Shown here piece by piece: positions 10,745 through 22,895 of a stretch of 64,000 nt of DNA. The notes beneath the pieces were generated by a model, which saw nothing but the letters and a program-made list of their open reading frames with translations, did not search any database and was not told the DNA's origin. The stretch lies in contig OZ038381.1 of the NCBI GenBank assembly GCA_964036045.1, positions 160,956,283-161,020,282 on the forward strand. The letters run 5' to 3'. A program made the position numbers and the translations under genes. Each line of letters begins with the position of its first letter. The first letter of the stretch is position 1. This DNA is from Eutreptiella sp. 'Long Island Sound 2002' (taxonomy: Eukaryota; Euglenozoa; Euglenophyceae; Eutreptiales; Eutreptiaceae).

Positions 10745-11036
10745 CCGTAGGAGGCTTTTCATTGCTGTATGTTGTTGATTGTACCAGGGCCAAAAGGAGG
10801 GCTTTGCCCACTTTTGGTCCATTTTCACTGCTGATAATCAAAGACTCACGTGGGAAGTAGATTGATTGCCTTCTGGCTGTCAGTGACCCACCAACGCTTA
10901 ATGTAAGAGATTTTCTCGGACAGACCTACTACTGGCGCGAAATACACTTGAGTCATGAAATAGCTGGCTTGGATTGCTAACGTCTGTCCTGTCGGGCAGT
11001 GCAATGCCAATGAAGTTAACAAGGGAGCAAGGAACA

Positions 11037-11089
11037 AACGGAGGAGGAGGAGGACGACGACGAGGAGGAGGAGGAGGAGGGGGAGGAGA
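11037..11089. repeat. GAG/GA(C/G) triplet repeat
   Basis: About 17 GAG/GAC triplets with a GAC interruption. One plus-strand frame reads them as a Glu/Asp run followed by Asn-Leu-Leu and TAG. The long Leu/Arg frames here are only the repeat read in other frames. Confidence 0.8.
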
Positions 11090-11268
11090 ACCTGCTGTAG
11101 CTTCAGCATGGCATACCACCATCGGGCAGGTCACCGATTCCCCTGTCTCTTCCCTGTAGGGGCTGTCCAATGATATAGTGCTCGGTCTGACCATTGGAAT
11201 GTTCCTAGGGGTATGGACGCACTGGGCCCCTAGGGGTATCAACGCACTGGGCCTCTTGCAGTCTTTTC

Positions 11269-11535
11269 TTGCGAGCGGGAAGCGGAATTCCATCTGGCTT
11301 TAGACAGGTTCCCTCCCCCATAGTGAGCTGCACCGCAGACCCACTGATCCTTTGTCACTGTTGTGCCACGTGCGAGGGCTTGCGGCAATGTCACGAGAAG
11401 GGTTTGAAAGACAAACACAATCGACACGGCTTGGCACTAGAGGAGCTTGATCCATCCAGCCCATGGGTAACACTGCCTGAGGCGGTGGTTGACCCAAAAG
11501 ACCTGGGATGGAGGGAACCTTTCTCGCAGTCGTAA
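11269..11535 (+). CDS. weak ORF with Cys/His cluster
   Basis: An 88-codon frame ending in TAA 11,533. It contains CHCCATC followed by CHEKGLKDKHNRH, a possible metal-binding cluster, then an acidic tail. No family recognised. A minus-strand frame of similar length overlaps. Confidence 0.22.
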   Translation: MRAGSGIPSGFRQVPSPIVSCTADPLILCHCCATCEGLRQCHEKGLKDKHNRHGLALEELDPSSPWVTLPEAVVDPKDLGWREPFSQS

Positions 11536-11666
11536 CCTGACCCCATAAGGCAACCACGTCTTCGCCAATGCTGCCACGGCATCCCGCCCTCTGCCACCCG
11601 TTATAAGATACTAGTATTACATTGGGTGCCTGGTCTCTCCGCATCAACCTGATTCTTCGCTAGGAA

Positions 11667-12104
11667 GTGAATCTTTCGTCAGGTGCCCGGTCTCTCTGTT
11701 GCTACGTTACCCATGTACTTGCTAGGTGGCCGACCACCCATGTGCAAGGCGGGTTGAAGGGAGGTAAAAAGGGAAGGAAGAAAGTGGTTAAGGAGGCAAA
11801 AGGAGGAATTGAGGCAGAGGAGGAGGAAAGAAGGGAAACTGGGGGGGCAGGGATAGTTGTGGAGCAGTGGGAGAAGCAAGCGCTGTCTGTATTTGCAGGG
11901 ATCAAGAAGAAGCCCGATCGTGAGTTGTTGATAAAAAATATCAGTGGGCTGCAGGGGGCCGCAGAGACGTCTGCCCACTACATGACTCGGGCCACGCACC
12001 TTGTGGTTCAGCATGAAAACAGTGAGCGGACTGAGAAGTATGCCTGTTTGCTGATTAAGCAAGTCCGTGCTGTTTATGTTCCGGCGGTGGAGATGGGCAT
12101 GTGA
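11667..12104 (+). CDS. unrecognised Lys/Glu-rich ORF
   Basis: A 145-codon frame ending in TGA 12,102. Residues 30-65 are a purine-rich Lys/Glu tract; residues 68-145 look like folded protein (for example PDRELLIKNISGLQGAAETS). The first ~25 residues are unconvincing, so a splice acceptor upstream of about 11,750 is possible. No domain recognised. Confidence 0.38.
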   Translation: MNLSSGARSLCCYVTHVLARWPTTHVQGGLKGGKKGRKKVVKEAKGGIEAEEEERRETGGAGIVVEQWEKQALSVFAGIKKKPDRELLIKNISGLQGAAETSAHYMTRATHLVVQHENSERTEKYACLLIKQVRAVYVPAVEMGM

Positions 12105-12839
12105 GTCGGCATACATTGGGTGTCATAGGGAGCATGTGCAACAGAAAAACCGCAGGGCTATATGTTCTCAAGAGGGAGCAAGCCTTGTAGGGAGCACCTC
12201 GATCGGGAAAGGGATTCTAAGGAATGGGGAACAGTTGAAGCTATTGGGAATGCCCACTGGACATCGAAACCTCGAGCTTATGGGCCCACAAGGTGGTCCA
12301 AGGCAGAGAAAGGGGATTGCATACTACCGTAGCAGAGGTGGTTTCAAGCCCTCTCCGTCTTTGGCTTGATTTGTGTCATGGAAATGCTCATTTTGAACGC
12401 CAACAACTGTTACCTCTGGTTCAAAGCTAGGGAAATGAATCGGAGCAAAACACTTGTGTTGTAAGGGATGGAAGTTTTATGAATCTGTGCTTTAAAGCAA
12501 GTGCTTTAGTGCATGCCTCATCATAGGACACGTGCCCCATCAGAACGCTAAACTAATTGAGCCACGGGGCTCAAATTAGAGTGACCACCGCAGGTTTTGA
12601 TCTTCTGAACACCATCCCTGAAGTCAAACAGAAGATCCTGCAAAAATTTTTATGGGCTTTAGAATAACCCATACCATCACAACATGGTGGATCGAGCCAC
12701 TTATCTACCCTGAGTGGAGATGGTGCTTGTAGTTGTACTTTGTGTTTATGCAGGCTTCCCGTTGTGCCCTGAGGTACAGGCCCGGCAGGATATTGCCAAA
12801 TCCAGGTACATTGTAGCACTGGACAGGTAGCAGTTAATG
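12105..12839. other. no supported gene
   Basis: Contains a tRNA-like half at 12,541-12,572 (minus strand), rejected as a tRNA gene. Otherwise no coherent frame. Confidence 0.4.
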
Positions 12840-13320
12840 AGATCTCCTACTGGTGAAATTATTTTTGGTGGTGAAACTATGCCCTTTTCGGTGGGACTAT
12901 TTTTTTTCTTAATTTTTGAGAAATATTTTTGAGAAATACGTATTTTTAGTAGTTTGTTCTGCTTTAGTTCTAAGAGAGCATAAAATGGTAATCTTAGCGA
13001 ATGGTTAAAAAATTAGCTTCGTAAAATAAGCAGTGATTACTTAAAGTATTCAAAAATTGGAGTTTTTGAACGCTAAATTAAATTTCATATGGTTAAAGCT
13101 AGACTGCTTTTATTTTAGATGTTTTTGGGTATCACATCCCAACTGGTATAGTAACCAGTTGCACGAATGTGAGTTCAGTCCTAAAAGGAATTACACAGTT
13201 TACTTGTATGAGCTTTTGAATAAAAGTTAAGTATGGAATGAGAAGCTAAAATGAAATCTTCATTGCTACTAAATGAAAAATGGTCATGACTCCATGGAAT
13301 TTAAATGCTATGAATCGAAG
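12840..13320. other. AT-rich island
   Basis: About 480 bp much richer in A+T than the surroundings, with a duplicated GGTGAAA(C/T)TAT motif near 12,853-12,880 and T-runs. No ORF. It could be an old insertion or an AT-rich regulatory or attachment region. Confidence 0.5.
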
Positions 13321-13368
13321 AAGTGTTTAGGAAAGCTGACGGAAATAATCAGAGCTGTCAGCTCTCCC

Positions 13369-13552
13369 TAGGAAGTATCCCAGGAACCCCTTCCTCGACC
13401 CCCTCTTGGCACAGGAACCCCCCCCCCCCTATTCCTGCACAGGAAGTATCCCATGAACCCCTTCCTAGACCCCTTCCTGCACAGAACCCCCCCCCCCGTG
13501 CCCAAGATCCCCCATCCTGGCCCCCTTCCTAGACCACTTCCTAGTTTGGGTT
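13369..13552. repeat. C-rich minisatellite
   Basis: Two to three degenerate copies of a ~65-bp unit beginning AGGAAGTATCCCA(G/T)GAACCCC and carrying C-runs at 13,420-13,430 and 13,487-13,497. Confidence 0.6.
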
Positions 13553-13561
13553 GGTGCCTGA

Positions 13562-14554
13562 CCTTGGTGCAACCTACCTCCAGCGGACGTCGATGTGTAC
13601 CCGCGGTTGGTCCTGAAGGCAGTTGAAGAGGAGGAGAGGGCGAAACCGCTGCCTGTGGCACCATTTGAGGCTCCAAGGGTGATTGATGGATGGCAGCTTG
13701 GGTTGGAGGATCCATCGACATGGCCTTTGTCTGCAACACTCACCATCAGTGACATGCACAGTCGCGTGGCCAAGCATGGGGGCACATTTTGGTACCATGA
13801 CCGCACTTTGAGCGTGAGATAGGGGAAGTCGGTTGTCCCTCTGTAGCTGTGTTTGCCAGTGGCTTGCACCGACAGTATGGCACTCCTTTCTAAGGGGCAT
13901 GCGGGACATGGGAAGCAGTATGTGGTCGCAGACTTTTTGTGCCTTATTGCCCATGCCAAGGCAAGCCACACGTGGTCCTTCTTGGTGTACAACGAGAGCA
14001 CCGACTTCAAGACGCTAAAGTGTTTGGTAAGGATGATGGGTTTTGATGCCGGCGTGCCGTTGGAGGTCCAAAATAAAGTTGACGGGTGGTTGGAGAAGTA
14101 CCGTAGGCGGCAAGAACAGGGCGAGTTGGGTGGGCGGTCGCACATCAAGAAGGAGCCTAGCACAGAGCAAAGCACCCAACTGACACAGCCATCTGAGCGA
14201 GGGGAGTGCAATCCGGTGTAGCGGGCAGAGCGGGCTCCCACACGGAAGCGTACGGCATCAGCGGCCCTAGTTGTGGAGTCCTCCAGCAAGCATCGTGCAC
14301 AAGACAGCCCCATTTGTGGTTCTTGGGATGCGTTGGATGCAGGTACCTTGGTTTCTCAATTGGCACCTAAGCCGAGGGATATGCTGCGGTCAACAATGAG
14401 AGACATTGTACCGGATGTTGTCGAGAAAGCCATGGCCTCGGGCAGCAAGACGCGGGCAGAGAGGGCCGGGAACAAGCGAACAAGAGGGAGCGCGAAGCAA
14501 GGGAGATTGTCCTCCAGCAAGAGGCATTAGTGGACGGCAAGCACAAATGGGTGA
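13562..14554 (+). CDS. unrecognised protein; frame continuous only if TAG is sense
   Basis: One frame runs from TGA 13,559 to TGA 14,552 (330 codons) with TAG at 13,820, 13,844, 14,219 and 14,528 and no TAA or other TGA. The product has a Glu-rich N-terminus, a region with hydrophobic core character around 13,900-14,090 (contains ESTDFKTLKCLVRMMGFDAG), a charged Ser/Thr/Gln linker and a basic tail. From about 14,470 coiled-coil-like sequence appears in other frames, so a frameshift or intron lies near the 3' end. A 33-nt GT-AG intron (13,814-13,846) could remove two of the TAGs but not the one at 14,219. No family recognised. Confidence 0.5.
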
Positions 14555-14714
14555 ATTGCGAGCGCAGTTGAAGGCTGTAGAGGCAAAAGGCAAGCAAGCG
14601 GTTGCAGACAAGGTGCGGGCGGAGGCTCTTGTGCAAGAGAAGGTTGCAGAGTGTGACCGTGCATTAAGCATCCTCAACCGGACGTATGGCTAGGGCAGCA
14701 ACCCCGCCAAATAA
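14462..14714 (+). pseudogene. frame-shifted coiled-coil 3' part of the preceding gene
   Basis: A charged helical segment (contains NKREREAREIVLQQEAL) is read in one frame to about 14,545. A heptad-rich segment (contains MGELRAQLKAVEAKGKQAVA) follows in another frame to TAG 14,691. If TAG is sense this continues six codons to TAA 14,712. Both pieces look like one coiled coil broken by single-base changes, and they follow directly on the ORF at 13,562. Whether the shift is a mutation or a sequencing error cannot be seen here. Confidence 0.42.
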
Positions 14715-14970
14715 GCAGCATCATCGGCACTGGAGATGAGGCGTGGTAAGGCCGGAGGACACTTGAAAAGGGAGTTGCGTCCCCGTTGGCTGTAGTGCAA
14801 GTGTGCTGTGACAAGACCACCCCCTAGAGTAGCAGGCATGCACATGTACCTATTCGTGTGCGATCGTGGTAATGGCAGTGCACCGCGGTTGAAAAAGAGA
14901 CACTTTTTTTTTGGTTTTGCCCCTAGTGCTTGCTAGTGCGCGTCATGTCACGTAGCGCATTAGTATCGCT

Positions 14971-15252
14971 GTGCACAGGGTGCGTAAGGTGGGTCAGGAG
15001 TGGGTGGCGTCACATAGCCTACCCCTTGCGGACGCCACCAAGATTTGCATCCTTGCATGCATGTATGATGGCGGTCACTGCCAAGCCACACGCTGCTATG
15101 GATGTCCCATGATCACACCACCATTGATCGATGGAGTGCAAGATTGTTTCCTATCCCTTTACCTCTATGCAGCTTACAGGGCTTGCAATGCAAGCGACAC
15201 TATTTTCTTGAATGAACATGGACATATGATCCACACCTTGTTGACAAGGAGG
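14971..15252 (+). CDS. exon of an unrecognised gene with good splice donor
   Basis: The frame (about 94 codons) contains Cys-rich and aromatic stretches such as DATKICILACMYDGGHCQAT and ends at a textbook donor (AAGGAGG|GTAAGT) at 15,253 in phase 0. The frame would otherwise stop at TAA 15,277. The donor is the clearest spliceosomal signal in the window. It lies 260 bp downstream of the coiled-coil segment and might be a later exon of the same gene. No family recognised; start not determined. Confidence 0.42.
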
Positions 15253-15823
15253 GTAAGTTCCACGTGCTACTCCACTTAAAAGGTGAGCCCTACGAATATG
15301 TTAGGCTCTGGAATGAATACACCCCAAAATGATTGTGTGCTTGTGTTGAAGCTTCAAATCTGGATCTGACTGGATTTGTGTGCAACCACCTAAAGTGGCA
15401 ATGAGAGCCGACCCCCCCCCCCCCCAGGGGATTTCTTGGGGGAGGGTGCCAGGTAGACCAATGATTTTCAAAGTCATGACTCGCTCTACCACAATCACTT
15501 GTCACTTTCTGTCGGCAATTCCCACTCATGGCCGAAACACACCGAACAAAGGTTCCAGGGTGCTGTAGGATGAAGCACGCTAATGCAGGCTAATGCAGCT
15601 ATTGTTTGCCGAGAGGGTCATGACTAGTAGGATTTTCACAAAAGTTATTGAGGGAACTCATTTTATCCTGCATCCTGCAGCCACCAGCAAATCAGCAACA
15701 TATTGGTTCATAGTCTTCAAGATGAAAGCAAGGAGGTCCTTTGGGAATTGTACATTTTTTGTTGAGGACCGCCCTTAAGGACTGCCCCGAGGGGCCTTTT
15801 TCCACTGGCCTAAGGCGGGCCAT
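15253..15823. other. no supported gene
   Basis: Probable intron or intergenic sequence, with a 14-bp poly-C tract at 15,411-15,425. Confidence 0.4.
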
Positions 15824-15946
15824 TTTTGTCCCCCCTTTTGGGAACCCCCGAGAACTCATGGGTAACGTAACAATTCCACTCTCTTCTGGACCCCCGAGAA
15901 GGCAAGGGTTATGCAGCACTTCCAATTTTGTCCCCTTTTCTGGGGC
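15824..15946 (+). repeat. dispersed GTCCCCTTTT repeat, plus orientation
   Basis: About 120-bp unit built from TTTGTCCCC..., CCCCCGAGAA...GGGTAACGTA, CCCCCGAGAAGGCAAGGGTTATG. The same unit recurs at 16,424-17,035 and 53,690-53,962. Confidence 0.7.
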
Positions 15947-16423
15947 ACCCCCGCCCGTTTTCAAATCCTACATGTGATGCATGCCGTGCCTACCACTGTG
16001 CTGTGTTGGGCGAAATCTCTTTGCAACAATAAGTAACATCACATCAACCAGAAGGTCTTTCGTCGTTTGTCACGTTGTTCCAAGTTGAAGCCATGGGCTT
16101 TGATGGGAGCTCTTGTGGTGTACATCAACTTTTCGGTCTTTGCTTCGTTGCTCATTGCCGACTCACGGATAGGTTTGGTTAATGTGCTTGTGTTGTTTTC
16201 CTACACCAACCCTTCCAAGTTCTCTACTTTTCCACCCTTGTTTCCCTGTCGTATGTAAAAGACTCGTCCGCTGTGCTTGCAAGCAAGCATAACAAGGGCA
16301 TAATGGAAATACGCAAAAGAGAATTCGTAACAAAGATACAAGGGGTTGCGTACCATTTCTCCATGCCCAAAAGTGGGCGGATCTACTACGGTACCCATGC
16401 ATTCTACCCCCCCCCCCCCTAGA

Positions 16424-17035
16424 GAAGGGGACAAAATCAAAAGTGGCTACATAACCCCTCCTTTTCGGAGGCCCAAAAGGGGCCGGAATTGCTATGTTAC
16501 CCCTTTGTTCTCCGTGGTCCCCCAGAAAAGGGGACAAAATTAGAACTTGCTACATAACCCCTCTTTCTCGGGGGCCCAGGACAGGGCAGGATTGCTACAT
16601 TACCCTTGCATTCTCGCTATTAACCCGTTTTCCTCAATGAAAACGGGCTAAGGTGCTTCGCACCTTTCACAGCCCGTTTTCATTGAGGAAAACGGGTTAC
16701 CCCAAGAAGGTAGGGGTTATGTAGCCACTTCTGATTTTGTCCCCTTTTTTTGAGGGCCCCCGAGAACCCAGGGGAACATAGCAATTCCACCCCCTTCTAG
16801 GCCCCCGAGAAGGCACGCGTTATGGAACCACTTGTGATTTTGTGCCCTTTCTAGGGGACCCCTGAGAACGCAGGGGTGACGTAGCAATGCCCCCTTCTGG
16901 GCCCCTGAGAAGGCAGGGGTTATGTAGCCACTTGTGATTTTGGCCTCTTTTCTGGGGGACCCATGTCAACATAGGAGTAACGTAGCACTTCCGCCCGCTT
17001 CTGGGTGCCCGGGAAGGCAGGGGTTATGTAGCCAT
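16424..17035. mobile_element. foldback-like element built of repeat units in opposite orientations
   Basis: Units of the dispersed GTCCCCTTTT repeat occur in minus orientation at 16,424-16,620 and plus orientation at 16,700-17,035. A nested palindrome (16,621-16,699) sits exactly at the switch. Long inverted arms made of short tandem subrepeats are the defining layout of foldback elements. No ORF lies inside. Ends are not sharply defined and no target duplication was recognised. Confidence 0.5.
16621..16699. repeat. nested perfect palindrome
   Basis: 29-bp perfect inverted arms (16,621-16,649 and 16,671-16,699) around a 21-nt centre. The centre is itself a hairpin (AAGGTGC TTC GCACCTT, 16,650-16,666), and each arm contains its own 8-bp inverted pair (CCCGTTTT...AAAACGGG). 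The DNA can therefore fold as one long hairpin or as three adjacent hairpins. Confidence 0.9.
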
Positions 17036-17086
17036 GCTGAGTGACAAAGGAAGCCCGAGCATCTACGTTGATCGTTTTGCGGGTAA

Positions 17087-17431
17087 GTGCTAAGGAAGCA
17101 CCTTCGGGGAACCCAAGGCCGTCCTGAGCTCTGCGTCAGTGGTTTCAGTACCTACGAGGAACCTAACCGTCCTTTGCCTTCGATTCAACCTTCTAGTGCT
17201 ATTGAGGAAACCGAGCCAATCTTCATTACTTTTTTGCGTTCCGTTCCGTTGCGCTTCATTCCATTTCGTTCTGTTGCCCTCTGTTGCATTGTGTTGCGCT
17301 CCTATTCGTATGATGTGGATGAGGCACTATTGCGACCAATGGAGCGGGGCATGATGCATGAGTGGACTAATGTTGAGTTCCAGGCCATTTTGCAGGAAGC
17401 ATGGTTTGAGCGTGAGAGGGGTGAAGGGTGA
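17087..17431 (+). CDS. weak ORF, coding-like 3' third
   Basis: A 114-codon frame ending in TGA 17,429. The middle is a CCTTCCGTTCC-like pyrimidine repeat; the last ~40 codons (contains DEALLRPMERGMMHEWTNVE) look coding. The CTATTGAGGAAAC motif at 17,199-17,211 also follows the repeat unit at 53,766. No family recognised. Confidence 0.22.
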   Translation: MLRKHLRGTQGRPELCVSGFSTYEEPNRPLPSIQPSSAIEETEPIFITFLRSVPLRFIPFRSVALCCIVLRSYSYDVDEALLRPMERGMMHEWTNVEFQAILQEAWFERERGEG

Positions 17432-17636
17432 GCTCATGCAATGTGTTGAGGTGCACTTCCAAGGGTTGTACCGGTTGTAGGGAGTTTGTGATCAGCTGTG
17501 TCACCAACGATGGAACAGTCGGGTGGTTGAACACTGTGTCACTGCATTTGATGAAAAAAGCACCACTCCTGTTCATGTTGAATTGCGCAGGGTGTCCGGT
17601 CACGTTCGGATGCTACCATTGAACACATATGGTGGT

Positions 17637-17750
17637 AGGAACAAATGGTTGAATGATTGCACACATGTGGGGCTAGGAACCAATGGTTGAACAATTGGGA
17701 ACCCCTGGGTGAAAACATGAAGGGCGAGGAACCAATGGTTGAACGCATGG
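17637..17750. repeat. short GGAACCAATGGTTGAA repeats
   Basis: Three copies of GGAAC(A/C)AATGGTTGAA at 17,637, 17,675 and 17,727. The motif contains the near-palindrome AACCAATGGTT. Confidence 0.6.
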
Positions 17751-19660
17751 GGTGCCCGTGAGCTTTTTTGGGAAAACTGTGCACATGAACACTTTTTTTT
17801 CCTGTCCAAGACCCCCCTGGATGCAAGCACACCAGCACAAACTACTCATAGCGTAGCTCAGGCTCTACAAGAACACTGGACAGGCAACATGGCATACAGG
17901 AAAAATTTGTGGGAGGCTTCCCAACAATCCCTATAATCACTACGTAACATACGGGCTGCCCTCATACTGCATACATTGATGGTTGAACTGCACACAGCAA
18001 TGAAGCAGGCGTATCCTGAAAGCAAATAGTCGTGTTAGATGTTGTAGTGCCTCATATATTTGAGCCAGCGAAGCTTTCAGCCTCTGCATGCTGGATGTTT
18101 CCCATGCACCATTTGAGGTATTGTATGGCTATTCAGGTGGCAGGGTCTTCTTGTTGAGGTCTCACTTTGTATTCTCCAGCCTTTCTATGGGGGTTGTAGA
18201 AAGAAGGTTTGCTGGCTTTGGGCTTTGTGCGATTCCTCCCTGTCCGAACAGGGCTTAGTGCAGGGAGAGCCAGGCTGAGTCGCACCACTCTCACTAGCCT
18301 GCCATGCAGCAGGGTTGTTGGGTGACATAACAAATCAGCGTGGGTTGTCCCCCTATCCCCCATTGCCCCCCCTGCCCCCTCCCCCCCCCTTGCTTCCTCC
18401 CACCCGGACTAAACATCACCTGCAGATGTGTGTCCAGAAGCAATAGTGAGGTAGGATCACAGAACAGTAGTATAGTGGAATAATAATGTTGTTCTTTTTG
18501 CGGACTCCATGCTTGTGCTGTGCTGGACCCCTCTCAGTCTGCCATTTGGGATGCTGTGTGTGTGCTGCGCTGAAGGTCGGAAGAAAGGGGGGGGGCTTTC
18601 ATGGGAGTTGCGATCGTGCAGGTTGCCACTGGCACGCATCTTTGTGAACGTTAGCCCCACCGACCGCTGTCGCTCGCTCGTTGTGACCCACTGACTGTTG
18701 TGGCCCACCTGCTTTTGCCCACCAGCCACTGTGGCCAGCCTGATTTTCCACACTGGCCACTGTGGCCTGATTAAAAGGTGTGCTGGAAGATCAATCAGAC
18801 CCCTTGTAGGAGGGGGCGGGGCAGTGTTCCAGTGTGGTCACTTAAGTGGTATTTGCCATGTTTTTTTTAAGTTGCGCGCCCACGTACCCATGCTTGCGCA
18901 CTGTGTGTGATCCTGGTGCAATGGATGCAGCTGCTTGCACACCTCCGAATGTAGGTATCTGTCCTTTGTCGCTGCTGGAAAATGGATCCTTCCGTCCAGA
19001 TATGTGACGCAGAGCTGCGCAGCAGGCAAGTGGCTGGATGAGGAGGAGTTCCAGATTTTCAAAGAAGGTGTTTGATACCCCCCCCCCCACCCCATGCGCC
19101 TTTCTGAGACCTCAATTTGCATCGTCTTTCCTTCCCACTCCCTTTTAAAATGATGTGCTTTTGAGGGTTTGCAAGGCAGTAGCTCCTTGTAGGTGGCTGT
19201 GCAAGGGTATGTCTACCAAAGGTTCCATCCATCTTCGCTTAGCTCACCTTAATTAGATTCCCCCCTCCCTTCCTCATTGCCTGAGGTGCCTCTGGTCACC
19301 TTGCGTCCCAGTTGCCACTGCTTCATCCTCAGGCACTCGTATCCACACGCTGCAAAGCCTTGGCGAGCCCGTGTTCGGACGTTGGGTTGTGCTGTTGATG
19401 TATGCGCTACTTTCCTTGTGATTGTGCTGGGGCCCATCCCCATCGGGTTCAGGCGGCTAGGTCCGGTCCTTGTGTGCGACTCACCCCAGCCCCCTCCCCT
19501 CCCCCCTCCCCGGGTTCAGGTTAGGGTGAGACCCAGGGCCCTAATCAGACTGTATTGGGACCGAGATGGTGGCTGAGGGAACATCAGGTCCACTAGGAAA
19601 AGGACCCAAATATGAATGTTGGGGGACACCAAGAATGCTTTCGGCCACTGCCCCTATTAC
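17751..19660. other. no supported gene
   Basis: Short competing frames only; a poly-C tract at 19,078-19,088. No domain or RNA gene recognised. Confidence 0.45.
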
Positions 19661-19830
19661 CCCCCCCCCCCCCAAAAGAATCCTTCCTCACTCGCTTTGC
19701 TCGCTTGAGAGACAACCACCCACCCACACTCCCCCTGCAGCACGCCCCTATACCCCCCCTCAAAACCCTTCCTCCCTCGCTTCACTCGCTCGAGAGACAA
19801 GCCCCCACCCCACCCCCCGCATCCCCCCCG
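19661..19830. repeat. C-rich 87-bp tandem dimer
   Basis: CCTTCCTCACTCGCTTTGCT at 19,681 recurs as CCTTCCTCCCTCGCTTCACT at 19,768, each followed by CGCT(T/C)GAGAGACAA, and with poly-C between. Confidence 0.65.
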
Positions 19831-22390
19831 GACCCCCTGTCTCGTTTCTATATTTTTGCTGCATGCTGTGGTTTGCATTGCGCACTGATCAGCATGATTA
19901 TCTACTTTGTATTTGTCCAGTATGATTGACTGTTTGCCCCAAGTTTGTTTCACATTTGTATTTTCAGCAAATGGTGAAAGGTTGACAAGGGCCGCTAAGG
20001 CCGAAACATGTACCACCGTGCAGACACCAGATCATCAAGAGCAACTCGGAGTTCCGCTTGCATGTGTCCTGCATTTCCTGCGCAAGAAGCGAGTGAGGCC
20101 AAAAATTCCCCAAGGGTGTATGTTATAAAAACATAGATGTGTTAGCCCCAAACTGCCCGTTTCAAGGCTTTTTGAGAACTTGCATGGGCTCATATGGGTC
20201 AAAGATGGCACCCAATGGCCTTAAAACACTTGTTGGAGCACCCCAAGTGTTGTAGGAACAATTTTGGAAAAAATCATTTTTGACCACTTGTGGGCCCACA
20301 GGTGACCCTGTAACCCTACCCTAGCACGTGCACTGTGTGTGCTGCACCACTCCATGGTGCCAATGGGGCATTCAAGGGTGTTCACTGCTTGGAAATAGCT
20401 TGCAAGTGATCACAACGGTGCCCAATGCAATCCATGGCTGTCAAACACAGCACAGGCCAAGGTAAGTCGAAAAAGTACGCAAAAAGGGTGCTTTTCAAGG
20501 CTGATTTTGCAGCATTTTGCACCTAAAAAGAGGTCGTTGAGTCCACTAATTTGGGTGCCAAAATTACTAGACGGTGGTGAAAGGTTTTCGTTCACCGTCT
20601 AGGTTGGTTCCAATGCAAATGGCCCCCTCCATGGACATCCTAGGCGCCCAAACTAGCCAAAAGGGGGCATTTTTCGGCCATTTTTGACAGATTTTCAAAC
20701 CTACGTCCGCCACTTGCGAGACCTGTTCCTGGTTGCCACCGCTTGTCTTCCTCAAACTTTGTGTAATTGTACTTCACACCCATGGGTATCATCTATCAAC
20801 ATTTCGGCCGAATCCGAAGCACCACACTAGAATTCTATTTTGTGCCAATTTCTCACGTGCTTGCTTGCTGCTAGTTGCTTGCCAAACCTGGTAGGTCCAC
20901 CTGGACACCAAAGAGGGTTATGAAACCTAGATGGTTACCTTGTCTTGTTGTTACCTTATCTTGGTGACCCCAATCCTAGAACATCGACCAGGGGACTCAG
21001 GGTCAGAGGTGGGCTTGCAAGGGACACAAAGTGTACCACAGAGAAAGTGTCTTGCCATGCAAAATGGCACACAACATTGCCTTGGAAAGGCATCAAGTGG
21101 TGTTCTACAGTGCTAGACATATGCACAAACCAATCTTGCTACCCTAAATGTGAAAGATACGTGTTCAGATGTGACTTGTACTTCAGGCGTGTCTTTCTTT
21201 TATATTTAACTCTACATGAAGTCCTAAGCATTTTGAGGAAACAATAGTGCGGTGAAATTAAAAATTTACCCCTTGCCGTGGGCAGGCAGAAATATTTTCC
21301 ACCCTGTTGTTCTCATGAGCCCAGCTTTGTTGTGTGGAGGGTTTGTTTGAGGTCTTTATCCAAGCCATTTACATCTTTCCCTCCTCCCCCAACTGCTTGT
21401 TCCCATCCATCTCCGACCCCCCCCCCCTTTACCCTTTATTCTCCCCCTTCCCCACGACCCTGGTACCCCCCCAAATTTTCAAACTAGTTGACAGGTTAGG
21501 TTGCAGCGGGACTTGTTCCAACCACGTCCTAGGGTGTCATCGAAACCATTGGAAGCACCCCCACCCTAGAGCCCCTACGTCCTCAGCCAGTAGCCCCTCC
21601 AATGGGTCCTTCCTCTCCTTGGGCCCATAGGTCCCACCGCCCCCGATCCATAGCCCCCCCCCCCCTCGCAACAAAAACTTCGCCAAATTTAGGGGAGCGA
21701 GTTCAAAAACGGCTCCATGACACAATTGCGCCACACTTGCTGCTTCTCATTGAGGATATGATGAAACTCCAATATGTCACAACAGATTATTCCGTCCTGG
21801 GATTCGTACAGGGTGTCGGCATCGTCGCTTTTGGTAGTCGATTGCGGTTGCTGGTTGCTGTGTGTGTTGTATGGTGTGGATCCCCACCCCACACCACCCC
21901 AACCCACGCCACCTGCTTGTGCCCAGTCCAATTGTGTGGTTCATTACTTGCATCCCCACAACCACAAGCAATGGGAAGCAAGGAGTGCCTGTTCTACAAA
22001 TTTTGGGGTGCGTCTTTCTTGCTTTGCTGGTTTGCTGGATGCTCTTGAAACTGCCAGCCCAATTGTAGGTACATCCATATGATATTCTCCAATGAAAAAG
22101 GCCGGGGCTGCGTGCCCTTCACACATTGTACCACCGCGTTTTGTGCCAATGAACCTCCTGGGGTCTTTTTTTTGGGGCCCCATGAAGGCGAAGGGGGTAG
22201 CCTGGCACTGACTGGAGGCAAGCACTAAGCCAGGTCGACCCAGATGCTCTGCAAGGTCCATAAAGAGGGGACTATCCGTCACTGCTGTTGGCTGCAGTCG
22301 TCACTGCCGTCGGCTGCAATCGGCCTCAACCCTTGTTGCGTATGCTTTTGCTTAGTACCATGTATAGTCGCACCTCTACCTCGTCTGGAT
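19831..22390. other. no supported gene
   Basis: About 2.5 kb of unremarkable sequence, with a short C-run at 21,418 and another at 21,656. No coherent frame, domain or RNA gene could be supported. Confidence 0.45.

Positions 22391-22895
<505 letters not shown>

Noticed and set aside
12505-12572. tRNA-like half on the minus strand (GAGCCCCGTGGCTCAATTAG...)
   Set aside because: The 5' arm and A-box look right but no anticodon stem, T-arm or GGTTCGAATCC box follows. At most a tRNA-derived SINE head.
13814-13846. 33-nt GT-AG intron explaining two TAGs
   Set aside because: Boundaries fit, but the length is a multiple of three and extremely short, and a third in-frame TAG at 14,219 would remain. 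Kept only as an alternative.
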